Assembly (NCBI GenBank): GCA_937915285.1
Contig: CALDNG010000040.1
Span: forward strand, 1-26,634
DNA length: 26,634 bases
Source: an uncultured Desulfomonile sp.
GTDB taxonomy: Bacteria > Desulfobacterota > Desulfomonilia > Desulfomonilales > Desulfomonilaceae
Direction: 5' to 3'
Numbering within the stretch: position 1 is the first letter of the stretch; every line of letters starts with the position of its first letter. The position numbers and the translations under genes are program-made. The notes under the pieces were generated by a model. It ran no database searches, was not told the origin of the DNA, and saw only the letters and a list, made by a program, of their open reading frames with translations. This document shows, in pieces, positions 15,969 to 24,800 of the stretch.

Positions 15969-17063
15969 ATAGACTTGGGCTTGAAGCCGCATCATATTTT
16001 CTATCCCAAAGCTTTGAACCGCCTTCTCGCGGGCTTTTACAGAAAACTCATGCAACTGCTCAGGTCTCATGTCCAGGAACTTCTTCATGGCGCCGGCAAT
16101 TGCATCTACATCACCTGGGCTTACCAGGAATCCGTTGACTCCGTCCGTAATATTTTCAACCAGGCCCGAGTAGGAGGATGATAATAGCGGCTTTCCCATG
16201 GCCATCATTTCCCTGGCAGCAAAAGATATGGTCTCTATTGAATCACTGAGGATGAAACCCACATCGAAAAGTGAAATGTATGGAATGACGTTTCTATGAA
16301 AACCAGCGTAAATGAACCTTTCTACTCCTAATTCGGAAGCCAGTCTGCCTAACTGTTCACCAAAATCCTTGTCTCCCAGGGCAATTATGGCGAACTTGCG
16401 TTGATTCTTCAGTTGGCTGGCTGCCTTGATGATGGTGTCTACCCTCTTGTAAGGCATTGTCCCTGCGCAGGATCCGAAACAGAATGTGTCATCGTCTATT
16501 CCGAGGCTGGCTGCCAGTTCCATATTCCTGGGAATAGGTTTGTAAAGGTCTGCGTCGATGCCGTTTTCAATCACTATGCCATTAGTAAGTTTTATGCCTG
16601 AATTCAGGCATAACCGCATGGATGAATCTGAGACAAAGATGTTCTTGTCAACCGTCCCGCCGTAAATAAGCCGGTGATAAAAGCTGTTACTGATTGTTCT
16701 TACGGCGTGATGGGTTCGGACAATCCTGAATGATCGCCTGAATGGATGACTCCAGGTTACAGTGTACAAATCGCCACCATTTGTATGAACTATATCCGGT
16801 TTGAAATCCCTGGCTATCTGTCTGAAGCGCACGAGGCTTTTAAGAACGTCGGAAATATGTCTGTAGGAGATGCCCGGGAAATCGCATTCATAGAGATGCG
16901 GGTAGGAAGCCTCCGACAGGAACCGGTATATCTGGGATTCTGCCGGAGATACGACCCCCAGGACATTTCCTGAGTGATTGAAGTGTTTGATCAGCGCCAG
17001 GATGTATGGAACGTGACCACCCCCACCTTTAGGGTGAAAGTTCGTCACCAATATTCGGGTCAT
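15939..17063 (-). CDS. GT4 family glycosyltransferase
   Basis: 374 aa GT-B enzyme. The N-terminus ILVTNFHPKGGGGHVPYILA has the glycine-rich acceptor-domain loop. The donor domain contains CAGTMPYKRVDTIIKAASQL and a complete EX7E motif in SIETISFAAREMMAMGKP, followed by NGFLVSPGDVDAIA. AGGGGAG about 9 nt before ATG 17063 supports the start. It is preceded by the GT8-like gene after 134 nt and probably read from the promoter at 18223-18252. It adds one sugar to the repeat unit, identity unknown. Confidence 0.92.
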   Translation of the reverse strand: MTRILVTNFHPKGGGGHVPYILALIKHFNHSGNVLGVVSPAESQIYRFLSEASYPHLYECDFPGISYRHISDVLKSLVRFRQIARDFKPDIVHTNGGDLYTVTWSHPFRRSFRIVRTHHAVRTISNSFYHRLIYGGTVDKNIFVSDSSMRLCLNSGIKLTNGIVIENGIDADLYKPIPRNMELAASLGIDDDTFCFGSCAGTMPYKRVDTIIKAASQLKNQRKFAIIALGDKDFGEQLGRLASELGVERFIYAGFHRNVIPYISLFDVGFILSDSIETISFAAREMMAMGKPLLSSSYSGLVENITDGVNGFLVSPGDVDAIAGAMKKFLDMRPEQLHEFSVKAREKAVQSFGIENMMRLQAQVYSSVLNPTGK

Positions 17064-17197
17064 TTGGTCAGTCTCCCCTAAAAGCGAGCAAGGAAAACCT
17101 TAAAATCTCATTTGTCCATGTCAGGATTCACGATTATCGCCACTAGGTGGCTTCAGGCAGTCGGGATTTTGCGCGCCATCGAATCGACGTGAGCAGA

Positions 17198-18163
17198 TTA
17201 GTTCTTGCCGAATTTTCGGCCAATAGACCGAACACTCCGGCCGACCTGACTTCTGAAATCCTTGTAAATTCCCCTGACATGGGCTTCAGCGTATGAATAG
17301 GGCATGCGCCACTTCTTGAATGCTGAGGGAATCGGTGGGACCTTCATTCCCTGCCTTTCAACCCAGTCCAGAAGCTCGATCACCTTGGGAATGCAATACA
17401 GAAAACGTTTGTTCCATCCAATCCATGGTTTTGGTGACCCGATGAAATGGACTACATGTCCGGCGCTGAGGTCATCGAGTCGGAATTGGCTGGGTTCAGG
17501 ACAATTTTCTGAAAAGAACATAACGGCATTCAGCGCAGATTCATCTGTCATCCAGTAAGCAGGGTTTCCTCTGTCAACAGCGCTATTCACATGGGGGTTG
17601 ACTACCCTGCTGATCAGAGTCTCCCATTCTTCGACGAAGCGCATGTAGCGACTATGGAAAATGAAACAGTTGGAGGGACAGGTTGAAGTGACCCTGGGAG
17701 TTTGTCTGCCACCCACATCTTCCTTCCAGCGGTCCAGCACCCACGACGGCACATCACCTATACGGTCTCCCGGACGATAATATCTTTCAAAGACTGACGC
17801 ATTTTCTTCCGGGGAACGTAAACGGATCTGAAATTGGTGGTTTACCGGAAGAAGAAATTCGGATATCGAATCTACCACAAAGCAGTCGGCGTCAAACCAG
17901 GCCACATATTCGGTAGAATCAGCCTTAAGCAGATAGCCGGGTTTGCGATTGTTCATAGCGAATGGGCTGTTCGAGCTGTCTTCCCTTAATTCGGCCACCG
18001 GAAATTGGGAGATATACTGTTTGGCAGCCTCATCAAAGGCTACCTGAAAAACAATAAGGTTTACGGGAAGCCCCATTTTCTGGATAGAGGCGGTTAACAG
18101 GAAAACGCCCCAAAGATAATTGACATCACATGCTGTAACAATCGACAAATCGAGTTTTTTCAC
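17198..18163 (-). CDS. GT8-like glycosyltransferase (GT-A fold)
   Basis: 321 aa. Unlike its neighbours this is a GT-A enzyme: LDLSIVTACDVNYLWGVFLL at the start, a metal-binding DxD as Asp91-Ala-Asp93 in VAWFDADCFVV, TDESALNAV (206-214) and HFIGSPKPWIGW at 239-250, which matches the HxxGxxKPW-type end motif of GT8 (galactosyl/glucosyltransferase, LgtC-like) proteins. The last 50 residues are strongly basic and amphipathic, as in membrane-associating tails of this family. The start is GTG 18163 with a modest G-rich site upstream. It should transfer a hexose with retention of configuration. Exact sugar unknown. Confidence 0.75.
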   Translation of the reverse strand: MKKLDLSIVTACDVNYLWGVFLLTASIQKMGLPVNLIVFQVAFDEAAKQYISQFPVAELREDSSNSPFAMNNRKPGYLLKADSTEYVAWFDADCFVVDSISEFLLPVNHQFQIRLRSPEENASVFERYYRPGDRIGDVPSWVLDRWKEDVGGRQTPRVTSTCPSNCFIFHSRYMRFVEEWETLISRVVNPHVNSAVDRGNPAYWMTDESALNAVMFFSENCPEPSQFRLDDLSAGHVVHFIGSPKPWIGWNKRFLYCIPKVIELLDWVERQGMKVPPIPSAFKKWRMPYSYAEAHVRGIYKDFRSQVGRSVRSIGRKFGKN

Positions 18164-18222
18164 TTAACACCGTCCCATGTATGCCGAGTAATTTGACATC
18201 CCGCTCCAACTCTTCATTAGTC

Positions 18223-18252
18223 ATCCTACTTAACGGACAGATTAGCTGTCAA
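18223..18252 (-). promoter_or_regulatory. Promoter of the GT8-like gene
   Basis: On the minus strand a perfect TTGACA (18252-18247), 18-nt spacer, TAGGAT (18228-18223). It lies in the 154-nt gap after the GH9 gene, about 55 nt before GTG 18163, and separates the two glycosyltransferases from the NRPS-GH9 unit. Confidence 0.5.
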
Positions 18253-18317
18253 TGTTTATTAGCGGTTACGGAAATTGATGTTCTGTAGTCCCGGAGGTCT
18301 TTGCAAGGCCGTTTAGG

Positions 18318-21300
18318 TCAAGGTGAGAGCACGGGACTATTCATGAAGGCTGAGCCATCAGGTTTTTCAGCCAGCAAGTTGATGGCTGCGGCGCAGGCAG
18401 CCAGTTCAACTATTGTGAACTCAGACATTGGCACAAGCTGATTGGCGTCTATGTATCGTCTCAGTATGGGATATGGGTCCAGAGTCTCCTTGCTTGGTGG
18501 ATAGCTGTTTGAATCATTCTGGCTAGCCACGTAGAATGGCTGGTTGTTGGGCAGATGGGCTGTAGGCCCGAAGATCGGCAATCCTGGAAATGGCCGTTCA
18601 ATCCCATCATACATGGACGGGATGTGCAGTGGATCCTTGGGAGAGCGGTAGCCAAGTCCTGTGATAAAACTCATTGATAGTGGGTTCGCGCCAAGTTGTG
18701 TGTCCAGATTCAAAAGAGCCATTTCCTGATATTTTCTGTCACCTGATATTTTCCATGCCTGCAACAGCAGAAAGGAATACTCCGAACTCTGGGTGAAAGC
18801 CCCCCATCCTATCCAGTCCAGCACATTAAGTCGGGCGGCGTTCCGGTATGGATTCTGGTTCGTGTAGCCAATTAACCTGTCCGCCTTTTCCAGCAAACCT
18901 CGCCTGATTTCCCTGCTGATGGAGCTATCGGTATTTGGCTGGCCTGAATTAAGATAAGCCCAGTATGCGTTCCTGTAGAAATCCTGCCAGGTGTTCCATC
19001 CCCACGGATGACTCTTGTTTTTTCGCCACCAGGACTCGAAGTAATCCCTGTATTTTGGTAATCCCGTCGTCCTGTAAAGCTCACAGGCAGCCCAAAGCCG
19101 GTTATCGATGTCTTCCTTGTCCCGGTATTCACCTGTTACATTTTTCGGAGGGTTGCGAAAACCTTCTTTTGGAACAGCATCCGGGTGAGTCTCCAGAAAA
19201 GCCCAGGCCTTTTCAGCCCTTTTCAGGTACTCATTTGCCAGTTTTGAGTCATAGGGTTTCCATAGCCGGGCGCCACTGGCCATGACGGCTGCGGCAAGCG
19301 CCGTGTCATGGGTTGTCTTATCAAACAGATACCTGGGCGTGTTTTCTTCTTGAGGCATTCCATGAAACCACTTCTCAGATGTCTGTTTGTGATGGACGGA
19401 CCCATCAGCGGCCTGAATCCTGGCAATCCAGTCCAATTCCCATCGAGCCTCGTCCAGGAGGTCCGGAACTCCGTTGCCACTCTCAGGAATGTTCCACGCG
19501 CCATCCTGGAATTTTGAGGGCTGGATGTCATAACCGGTGAAAAGGTACCATAGAGCTGCTGCCGCTGTGGGCATGTATTTCCCATAGTCCCCTGCGTCAT
19601 GCCAGCCGCCCGAAGCATTGATCATTTCTCCCGGTTTTTCTCCGGCATGGAGGGGGGATTGCGGAAGGGATTCATAAAAGACCGCGTCCAGCATACGTCC
19701 TTTTGGATCAAATTCGTGATCGAGCGGACGGGTAAAATCTTTTTCAGCATAGGGTTCAACCAAAGGGGTACCGCATCGCTGGTAATAAAAAGCATGGGCT
19801 GTAGCGTAGGCAGCCTTGTTTAAAGCGTCTTCGGATACGATTATCGGGGTGGACACTCCGATCCCCGGAATATATGCGTGGTATCGCCCCGGTGTTTTGA
19901 TCGATGAAAAATCAAAACTGTAGACGTCTTCCCCTGAGAGATTCCAGTTGGCGGCTTCCAGTTTTAAGGGGACACGGAGAACTGTTTTTCCTGTCTCCAC
20001 ATCTAAGATAGTTACTTCCGGAATGGGCTCGGCCAAACGCATGGGGCCATAAGGGATAGAAAAAAGACCTGATAAATCCGGTGAACCTGGATGTTCAACA
20101 GATATCCAGCTTGCTGTCTCCGGAGAGAGTGTCAGCAATGTCCCGTTTGATCCCGCAGCCCAGAAACGGCGAGCGTTCTGGCGTGTAATCCCCCTGATTG
20201 AATGCCCGCTTGGGGCTAGTGAATTCCTGAATTCAGAGCTGTTTCCAGGTTTGTGCCAGATTGACCCATCATCACCTGCAACCCAAACACTCCCCACAGG
20301 ATCAACACTCATACACCTCAAGGTCTCCTTGAGTCCTGTTGGAACTGGAAAGGTTTTCCACTTGCCCTGGGAACGAACCAGCACAACTCCATTTTCACCT
20401 ACGACCCATAGCTGATCGGAATCACCGCCACCGATGGCATGGAGGTTAACTCTCACTCCACTACGTTCCTCAACCCACTTTTTGCCATTCCACCTGAGAA
20501 TCACCCCAGAGTCACCCACAGCCCAGGCAGAGTCCCCTGAGCCTACCCAAATCCCGTTTAATGTAACGTTGAGGCCTGTTGGAATGAGCGCCCATTTCCC
20601 CTCATTTTTTCTAAGTGTTATACCATTTGCGCCAACGGCCCATGCGTCGCCCTGGGGTCCAAACCCTATGCCATGTAGATTCTCACGTGTAGGGGACTCG
20701 ATCCTTGATAATTCGGAACCGTTCCAGTGTAGTATTTCACCTTTGTCCCCCATGAAGTAAACATCTGAATCCTTTAGGCCGGAGACGGCTCTTAAATTTA
20801 TGGCGCCTGGCGCAAGAATTTTCCGCCAGCCAGAAGAAGAGGTCCATTTGAGTAGCGTCCCCCGCTCGCCCACGGCCCACGCGCTTCCCCCGAGATCCCC
20901 AAAATAACCGCCTACATATCCCGTTTTCCTGGCTTCCGGAAGATAGCCCTCCTGGTTGACCTTTATGTTATGGTTTGAAATGGCCCTGTCCTCATAAGTG
21001 AGGAGTAATTCAGTCGCTGCTATCTGATTGCAAAATTCGTCCTCTATCCCCTTCATGTTCAGTCGGTATGTACATCCGTTTTTCATTGGAAAGGGAAGTC
21101 GAACGAAAATTGAATAGCGTATCAAGGGAATCTTGCTCGGGGTGAACCCGTGAACCCTGAACTGGATACCAAGTTCCGCAGGATGTGAGGGGGTTTTATA
21201 GGCCGGATCGGAATCGCTTGAAATTGTGTAGTTCTCAGGATTTCTGACACTTTTTTCAAGCCATCGCCTTGAAAAGGTAAGCCTGATCACATCACTGGTC

Positions 21301-21893
21301 TCTGGAAAAGGGCCCCATTCGCCATCGGTATGGATGAAAGGGAGTGTTGTCAGAGAGAGCTTGATTCTGTCTACAAGGTAAGTCCTTCGATCCCTGTCAA
21401 CATTCCATTCAATGCTTTCAACATCGCCCAAATCCCATTCGTCGGTCTTGAACTCAGAGAGAGGAATCTTAACCAGCCTCAACGTTTTGTCTATCGTATG
21501 ATCGCTGATGTAGTCCCTGATTCGGACGGTTTTTGATTTATGATTCCATGTCTTCAACTGGACTGTTGGCTCACCGGGATCAGGACTAAGGCTGCTAAAA
21601 TAGAACTCCAGTTCACTAAAGCCGGAGAAGTCTTTTCGGGAACTGTTTCCGCAATGAAATCGGATTGTGGGATTGTGCCAAGGGTCTGGGGTTAGTCGCA
21701 GGGCCGAGCCTCCGTCAATGCCCTGGCCTGGGGCCATGGATATGTATTTCAGGCAGTCACGGTTGAACTCTCCCGCAAAAAGCAGTTCTCCATGGAGACA
21801 TTTCGAGTTACCTAGCGCGTAATTATTCGAGACCTGAAAAATAAAGAGAGTGAGGAATAATACCAGGAATCTATAGAAACAATTCTTGTTCAT
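18318..21893 (-). CDS. Secreted GH9 glycoside hydrolase with a seven-repeat propeller inserted in its Ig-like domain
   Basis: 1191 aa. GH9 enzymes are inverting glycosidases, mostly beta-1,4-glucanases. Order: signal peptide (1-27); CBM-like sandwich (about 35-180); SbsA-like Ig domain (about 188-300, LTFSRRWLEKSV ... YRLNMKGIEDEFCN); first strand of a CelD_N Ig domain (about 309-328, IKVNQEGYLPEARKTGYVGG); seven WAVG repeats (333-614); rest of CelD_N (about 622-688, ending SFDFSSIKTPGRYHAYIPG); GH9 barrel (about 695-1180). Catalytic residues fit: Asp766 and Asp769 in GGWHDAGDYGKY, Glu1158 in MSEFTIVE. At the substrate site the usual H-x-R reads His1090-Ile-Pro. ATG 21893 has GGAAG 9 nt upstream, inside the NRPS gene, whereas a TTG at 21902 would touch that site. 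It overlaps the NRPS gene by 23 nt. It may trim or sense the exported polysaccharide (inference). Confidence 0.88.
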   Translation of the reverse strand: MNKNCFYRFLVLFLTLFIFQVSNNYALGNSKCLHGELLFAGEFNRDCLKYISMAPGQGIDGGSALRLTPDPWHNPTIRFHCGNSSRKDFSGFSELEFYFSSLSPDPGEPTVQLKTWNHKSKTVRIRDYISDHTIDKTLRLVKIPLSEFKTDEWDLGDVESIEWNVDRDRRTYLVDRIKLSLTTLPFIHTDGEWGPFPETSDVIRLTFSRRWLEKSVRNPENYTISSDSDPAYKTPSHPAELGIQFRVHGFTPSKIPLIRYSIFVRLPFPMKNGCTYRLNMKGIEDEFCNQIAATELLLTYEDRAISNHNIKVNQEGYLPEARKTGYVGGYFGDLGGSAWAVGERGTLLKWTSSSGWRKILAPGAINLRAVSGLKDSDVYFMGDKGEILHWNGSELSRIESPTRENLHGIGFGPQGDAWAVGANGITLRKNEGKWALIPTGLNVTLNGIWVGSGDSAWAVGDSGVILRWNGKKWVEERSGVRVNLHAIGGGDSDQLWVVGENGVVLVRSQGKWKTFPVPTGLKETLRCMSVDPVGSVWVAGDDGSIWHKPGNSSEFRNSLAPSGHSIRGITRQNARRFWAAGSNGTLLTLSPETASWISVEHPGSPDLSGLFSIPYGPMRLAEPIPEVTILDVETGKTVLRVPLKLEAANWNLSGEDVYSFDFSSIKTPGRYHAYIPGIGVSTPIIVSEDALNKAAYATAHAFYYQRCGTPLVEPYAEKDFTRPLDHEFDPKGRMLDAVFYESLPQSPLHAGEKPGEMINASGGWHDAGDYGKYMPTAAAALWYLFTGYDIQPSKFQDGAWNIPESGNGVPDLLDEARWELDWIARIQAADGSVHHKQTSEKWFHGMPQEENTPRYLFDKTTHDTALAAAVMASGARLWKPYDSKLANEYLKRAEKAWAFLETHPDAVPKEGFRNPPKNVTGEYRDKEDIDNRLWAACELYRTTGLPKYRDYFESWWRKNKSHPWGWNTWQDFYRNAYWAYLNSGQPNTDSSISREIRRGLLEKADRLIGYTNQNPYRNAARLNVLDWIGWGAFTQSSEYSFLLLQAWKISGDRKYQEMALLNLDTQLGANPLSMSFITGLGYRSPKDPLHIPSMYDGIERPFPGLPIFGPTAHLPNNQPFYVASQNDSNSYPPSKETLDPYPILRRYIDANQLVPMSEFTIVELAACAAAINLLAEKPDGSAFMNSPVLSP
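20052..20897 (-). repeat. Seven tandem WAVG-type repeats (beta-propeller) within the GH9 protein
   Basis: Protein-level repeats of 39-41 residues with the core xWAVGxxGxxLxWxGxxW and a later LxxI. The core motifs start at residues 338 (AWAVG), 378 (VYFMG), 417 (AWAVG), 456 (AWAVG), 495 (LWVVG), 536 (VWVAG) and 577 (FWAAG). Seven even repeats fit a seven-bladed propeller of the Ycf48/BNR-like kind. The block starts right after the first CelD_N strand and ends where the rest of CelD_N resumes. Confidence 0.8.
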
Positions 21894-24800
21894 CTTTATC
21901 AACTTCCTTCATGCATGTCCTGATCTGTTTTGCCAGAACACTGGCGCCGGGTTCTTTTAATATTGTCATGTGTGAACCTGGAGCCACGAAAATCTGAAGG
22001 TCTGGACTCATCATCTTCCATAGTTCATCAAGTTCCGGGACCTGTCCATCTTCGAGTGTATCCCCGGAAAACAATCTGATCGGGCACGGGACAGACCCTT
22101 TCAGACGGTAATGAACAGCAGCCTCGGTGTTAATTTTATAAGTTTTTGGCCTGTTCACCAGCACTCCAGCGTCTAATTCTTCTGCGGGATCAGAGCCGTT
22201 GTCGCCCAACAGGATTCTTTTCCAGTAACGAAGTTTACTCAGGGCAAAAAACTTCCAGGCCCTTGGCCCTAGTTTCAATATACCCTTAATTTTGGTGTAA
22301 TTGTAGAGAAAGGCCTTCTCAGTCATTTTAGGGAATGCTGTTTCTATCAATAAAAGCATGCTTACTTCAATGTCTCTTGCCAGCATCTGATAAGCCATTT
22401 CAAGAGCGACCAGTCCACCGTAACAATATCCGGCCAGGCAGTATGGTGGGGATGGTTTGAATGCTATCATCTCATCAATGTAGAAACGGGCCATGTCTTC
22501 TATGGTCATGTGGACTCTGGAAACATCCCTAAGCCCCAATGCTTCGAATCCATAGCATGGTTGGTCATTTCCAAGTCTGTGTACAAGATTGACATAGCCC
22601 AACAAATCCCCCGGTTCTGCATGCACAATGAAAATGGGCGGACGCGATCCGTTTGGCTGTAACTCGACGAGACATTCGGTGGTTCCGGAGCCACTGGACG
22701 GTCTAGTCGTGGTGATGATTCTGGATTGCGCTTCTATTGTGGGATTCTGGATAAACTCAATTGGTGATAGGTGAAGCCCTGCCTTGTTCACCCGGTCTAT
22801 GATTTGAAGGCTCAAAAGAGAATGTCCGCCAAGTTCGAAAAAATTGGTGGTAACTCCGACAGTTTTTACTCCAAAAACGTCCTGCCAAATCTCGGCCAGA
22901 AAATATTCCATTGAATTTCGTGGTGCAATTATATGATCAGAACCTCCCTGTTTGGATGATTCAAGCTCAGCAAGGGCTGAAGAATCTATTTTACCGCTTG
23001 AATTAAGAGGGAATTCACTCATGAGAGTAAATTTTGAGGGAATCATGAAGTCGGGCAATTTTTCCCCGAGTCTTTCTCTCAAGCTGGAAGTATCAATTAG
23101 AACGTCTTTTCTTGGAATTATGTAGGCAATAATCTGTACAGGATCAGGCTCCTGTTGAAAGGCCATAGTGTAGACTTCAGCTATTTCTGGTAGCTGACTT
23201 AAGACAGAATCGATTTCATTGAGTTCTACTCTGAAACCACGAATCTTCACTTGGCGATCCAGTCTTCCACAGAATTCGATTTGCCCATCCTCCAGGTATT
23301 TTGCCCGGTCACCTGTTTTGTAAAGCCTGGCTTCATCGCATGATTCGAAGGGATTGGAGATGAAGCTAAGCGCTGTTTTTTCGGGCAGGTTAAGGTATCC
23401 CGTTGCAAGGCTTCTTCCACCTAAATAGAGTTCCCCTGTAACACCATGCGGCGTCGGGTTCATGTTCGCATCCAGGATGTAGGCTCGAATGTGTTCCAAA
23501 GGCCTCCCGATCGGAACCTGAGAATTTTCTGCCGCCAGTGGCTTCCAGTAGGTCAAGTCTGCCGCCGTAGCTACGACCGTGGCCTCGGTAGGACCATAGG
23601 TGTTGATAAGTCGGACAGATGGGGCCGCTATACTGTTCCAGGCTATCACTCTGTCAGCCATCGCCTTCTCACCACCGATTATGACCATCCTAAGGGTTTG
23701 TGGAAGTTGAATAGACTCTTCTTCAAGGGCTCTGGTTAACTGATGCCAGAATGCTGTGGAAAGGTCGAGAATTGTGATTTTGAGTTTGACACATTCAGCC
23801 ATAAATGAGGTCGTGGACTGAAGTGTTTTATCCGATCTGAGCGCAAGGCTCGCGCCGTTGCATAGGGTCATGAAGATTTCTTCAACACTAGTGTCAAAAC
23901 TAGGCGACGCCAATTGTAGGACAGTGTCATCCATGCGAACATCGTAAAACGTACTGATGGAAATAACAAAGGTCGCCAAGGCGCCATGATCTATTATCAC
24001 TCCCTTGGGTCTTCCCGTTGATCCAGAAGTGTAGATGATATAGGCCGCCTGTGACGCCTCTGGCTTATTCGGAATCTCCGAATCAGGCAACCTCGCAACC
24101 TCCTCCCAGTCCCTGTCTATGCAAAAAATTTCGGGTCGATAATCGCCAGAAAAATAACCGATGGTCTTCTCCAAACGAAAGACATTTTCCCGATCCGTTA
24201 TCACGACAGACGGACGCGCGTCTTTCAGAATGAATTCTATTCGTTTTTCAGGGTACTTCGTGTCTATGGGAACGTAACAGGCTCCCGCCTTCAAGACCCC
24301 AAGTATCCCGAGAATGTTGAAACGGTTGGGCTCTAACATAAGCGCTACCCTGTCGCCAATCCCAACTCCGCGGTTCTGCAAATATCTGGCGATCAGGCCG
24401 GTTTCGCGATTCAAACGGTCGTATGTAACCTCAAGCGTTTCGCCGGATTCTTCATGAGCATCTATCAACGCGACTTTTTCCGGATATTTATCCGCCATCT
24501 GTTCAAAGAATTCGACGACACCACAATAGGGGCCATCAATAGAGTTACAGCTTCCACTCCATTTGTTTATGAGAACGTCTTTCTCTTCACTGGTTAAAAG
24601 TTGCAGTTCGGAAATCCGGACGCCGGGGTTTGCGCAGGCATCTTCAAGAAGGATATGCAGGTGTTCGTGGAGGGCTGAAACAGATGACGGATTGAAAAGA
24701 TCCCTGCTGAAATCCGTCACCAGCCTGATTTCTTCATCCAACTCACACACCGTAATAGTCAGATCAAAGTCTGATCGGAATATTCTGACTTCAATAGGTT

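Noticed and set aside
17139..17151. GCCAC-TAG-GTGGC inverted repeat between two glycosyltransferase genes
   Set aside because: The stem is only 5 bp with no T-run on either side, so a terminator is not supported and there is no promoter overlap to suggest an operator.
21891..21902. TTG at 21902 as the GH9 start
   Set aside because: GGAAG would touch the TTG directly. The same GGAAG is well spaced for ATG 21893.
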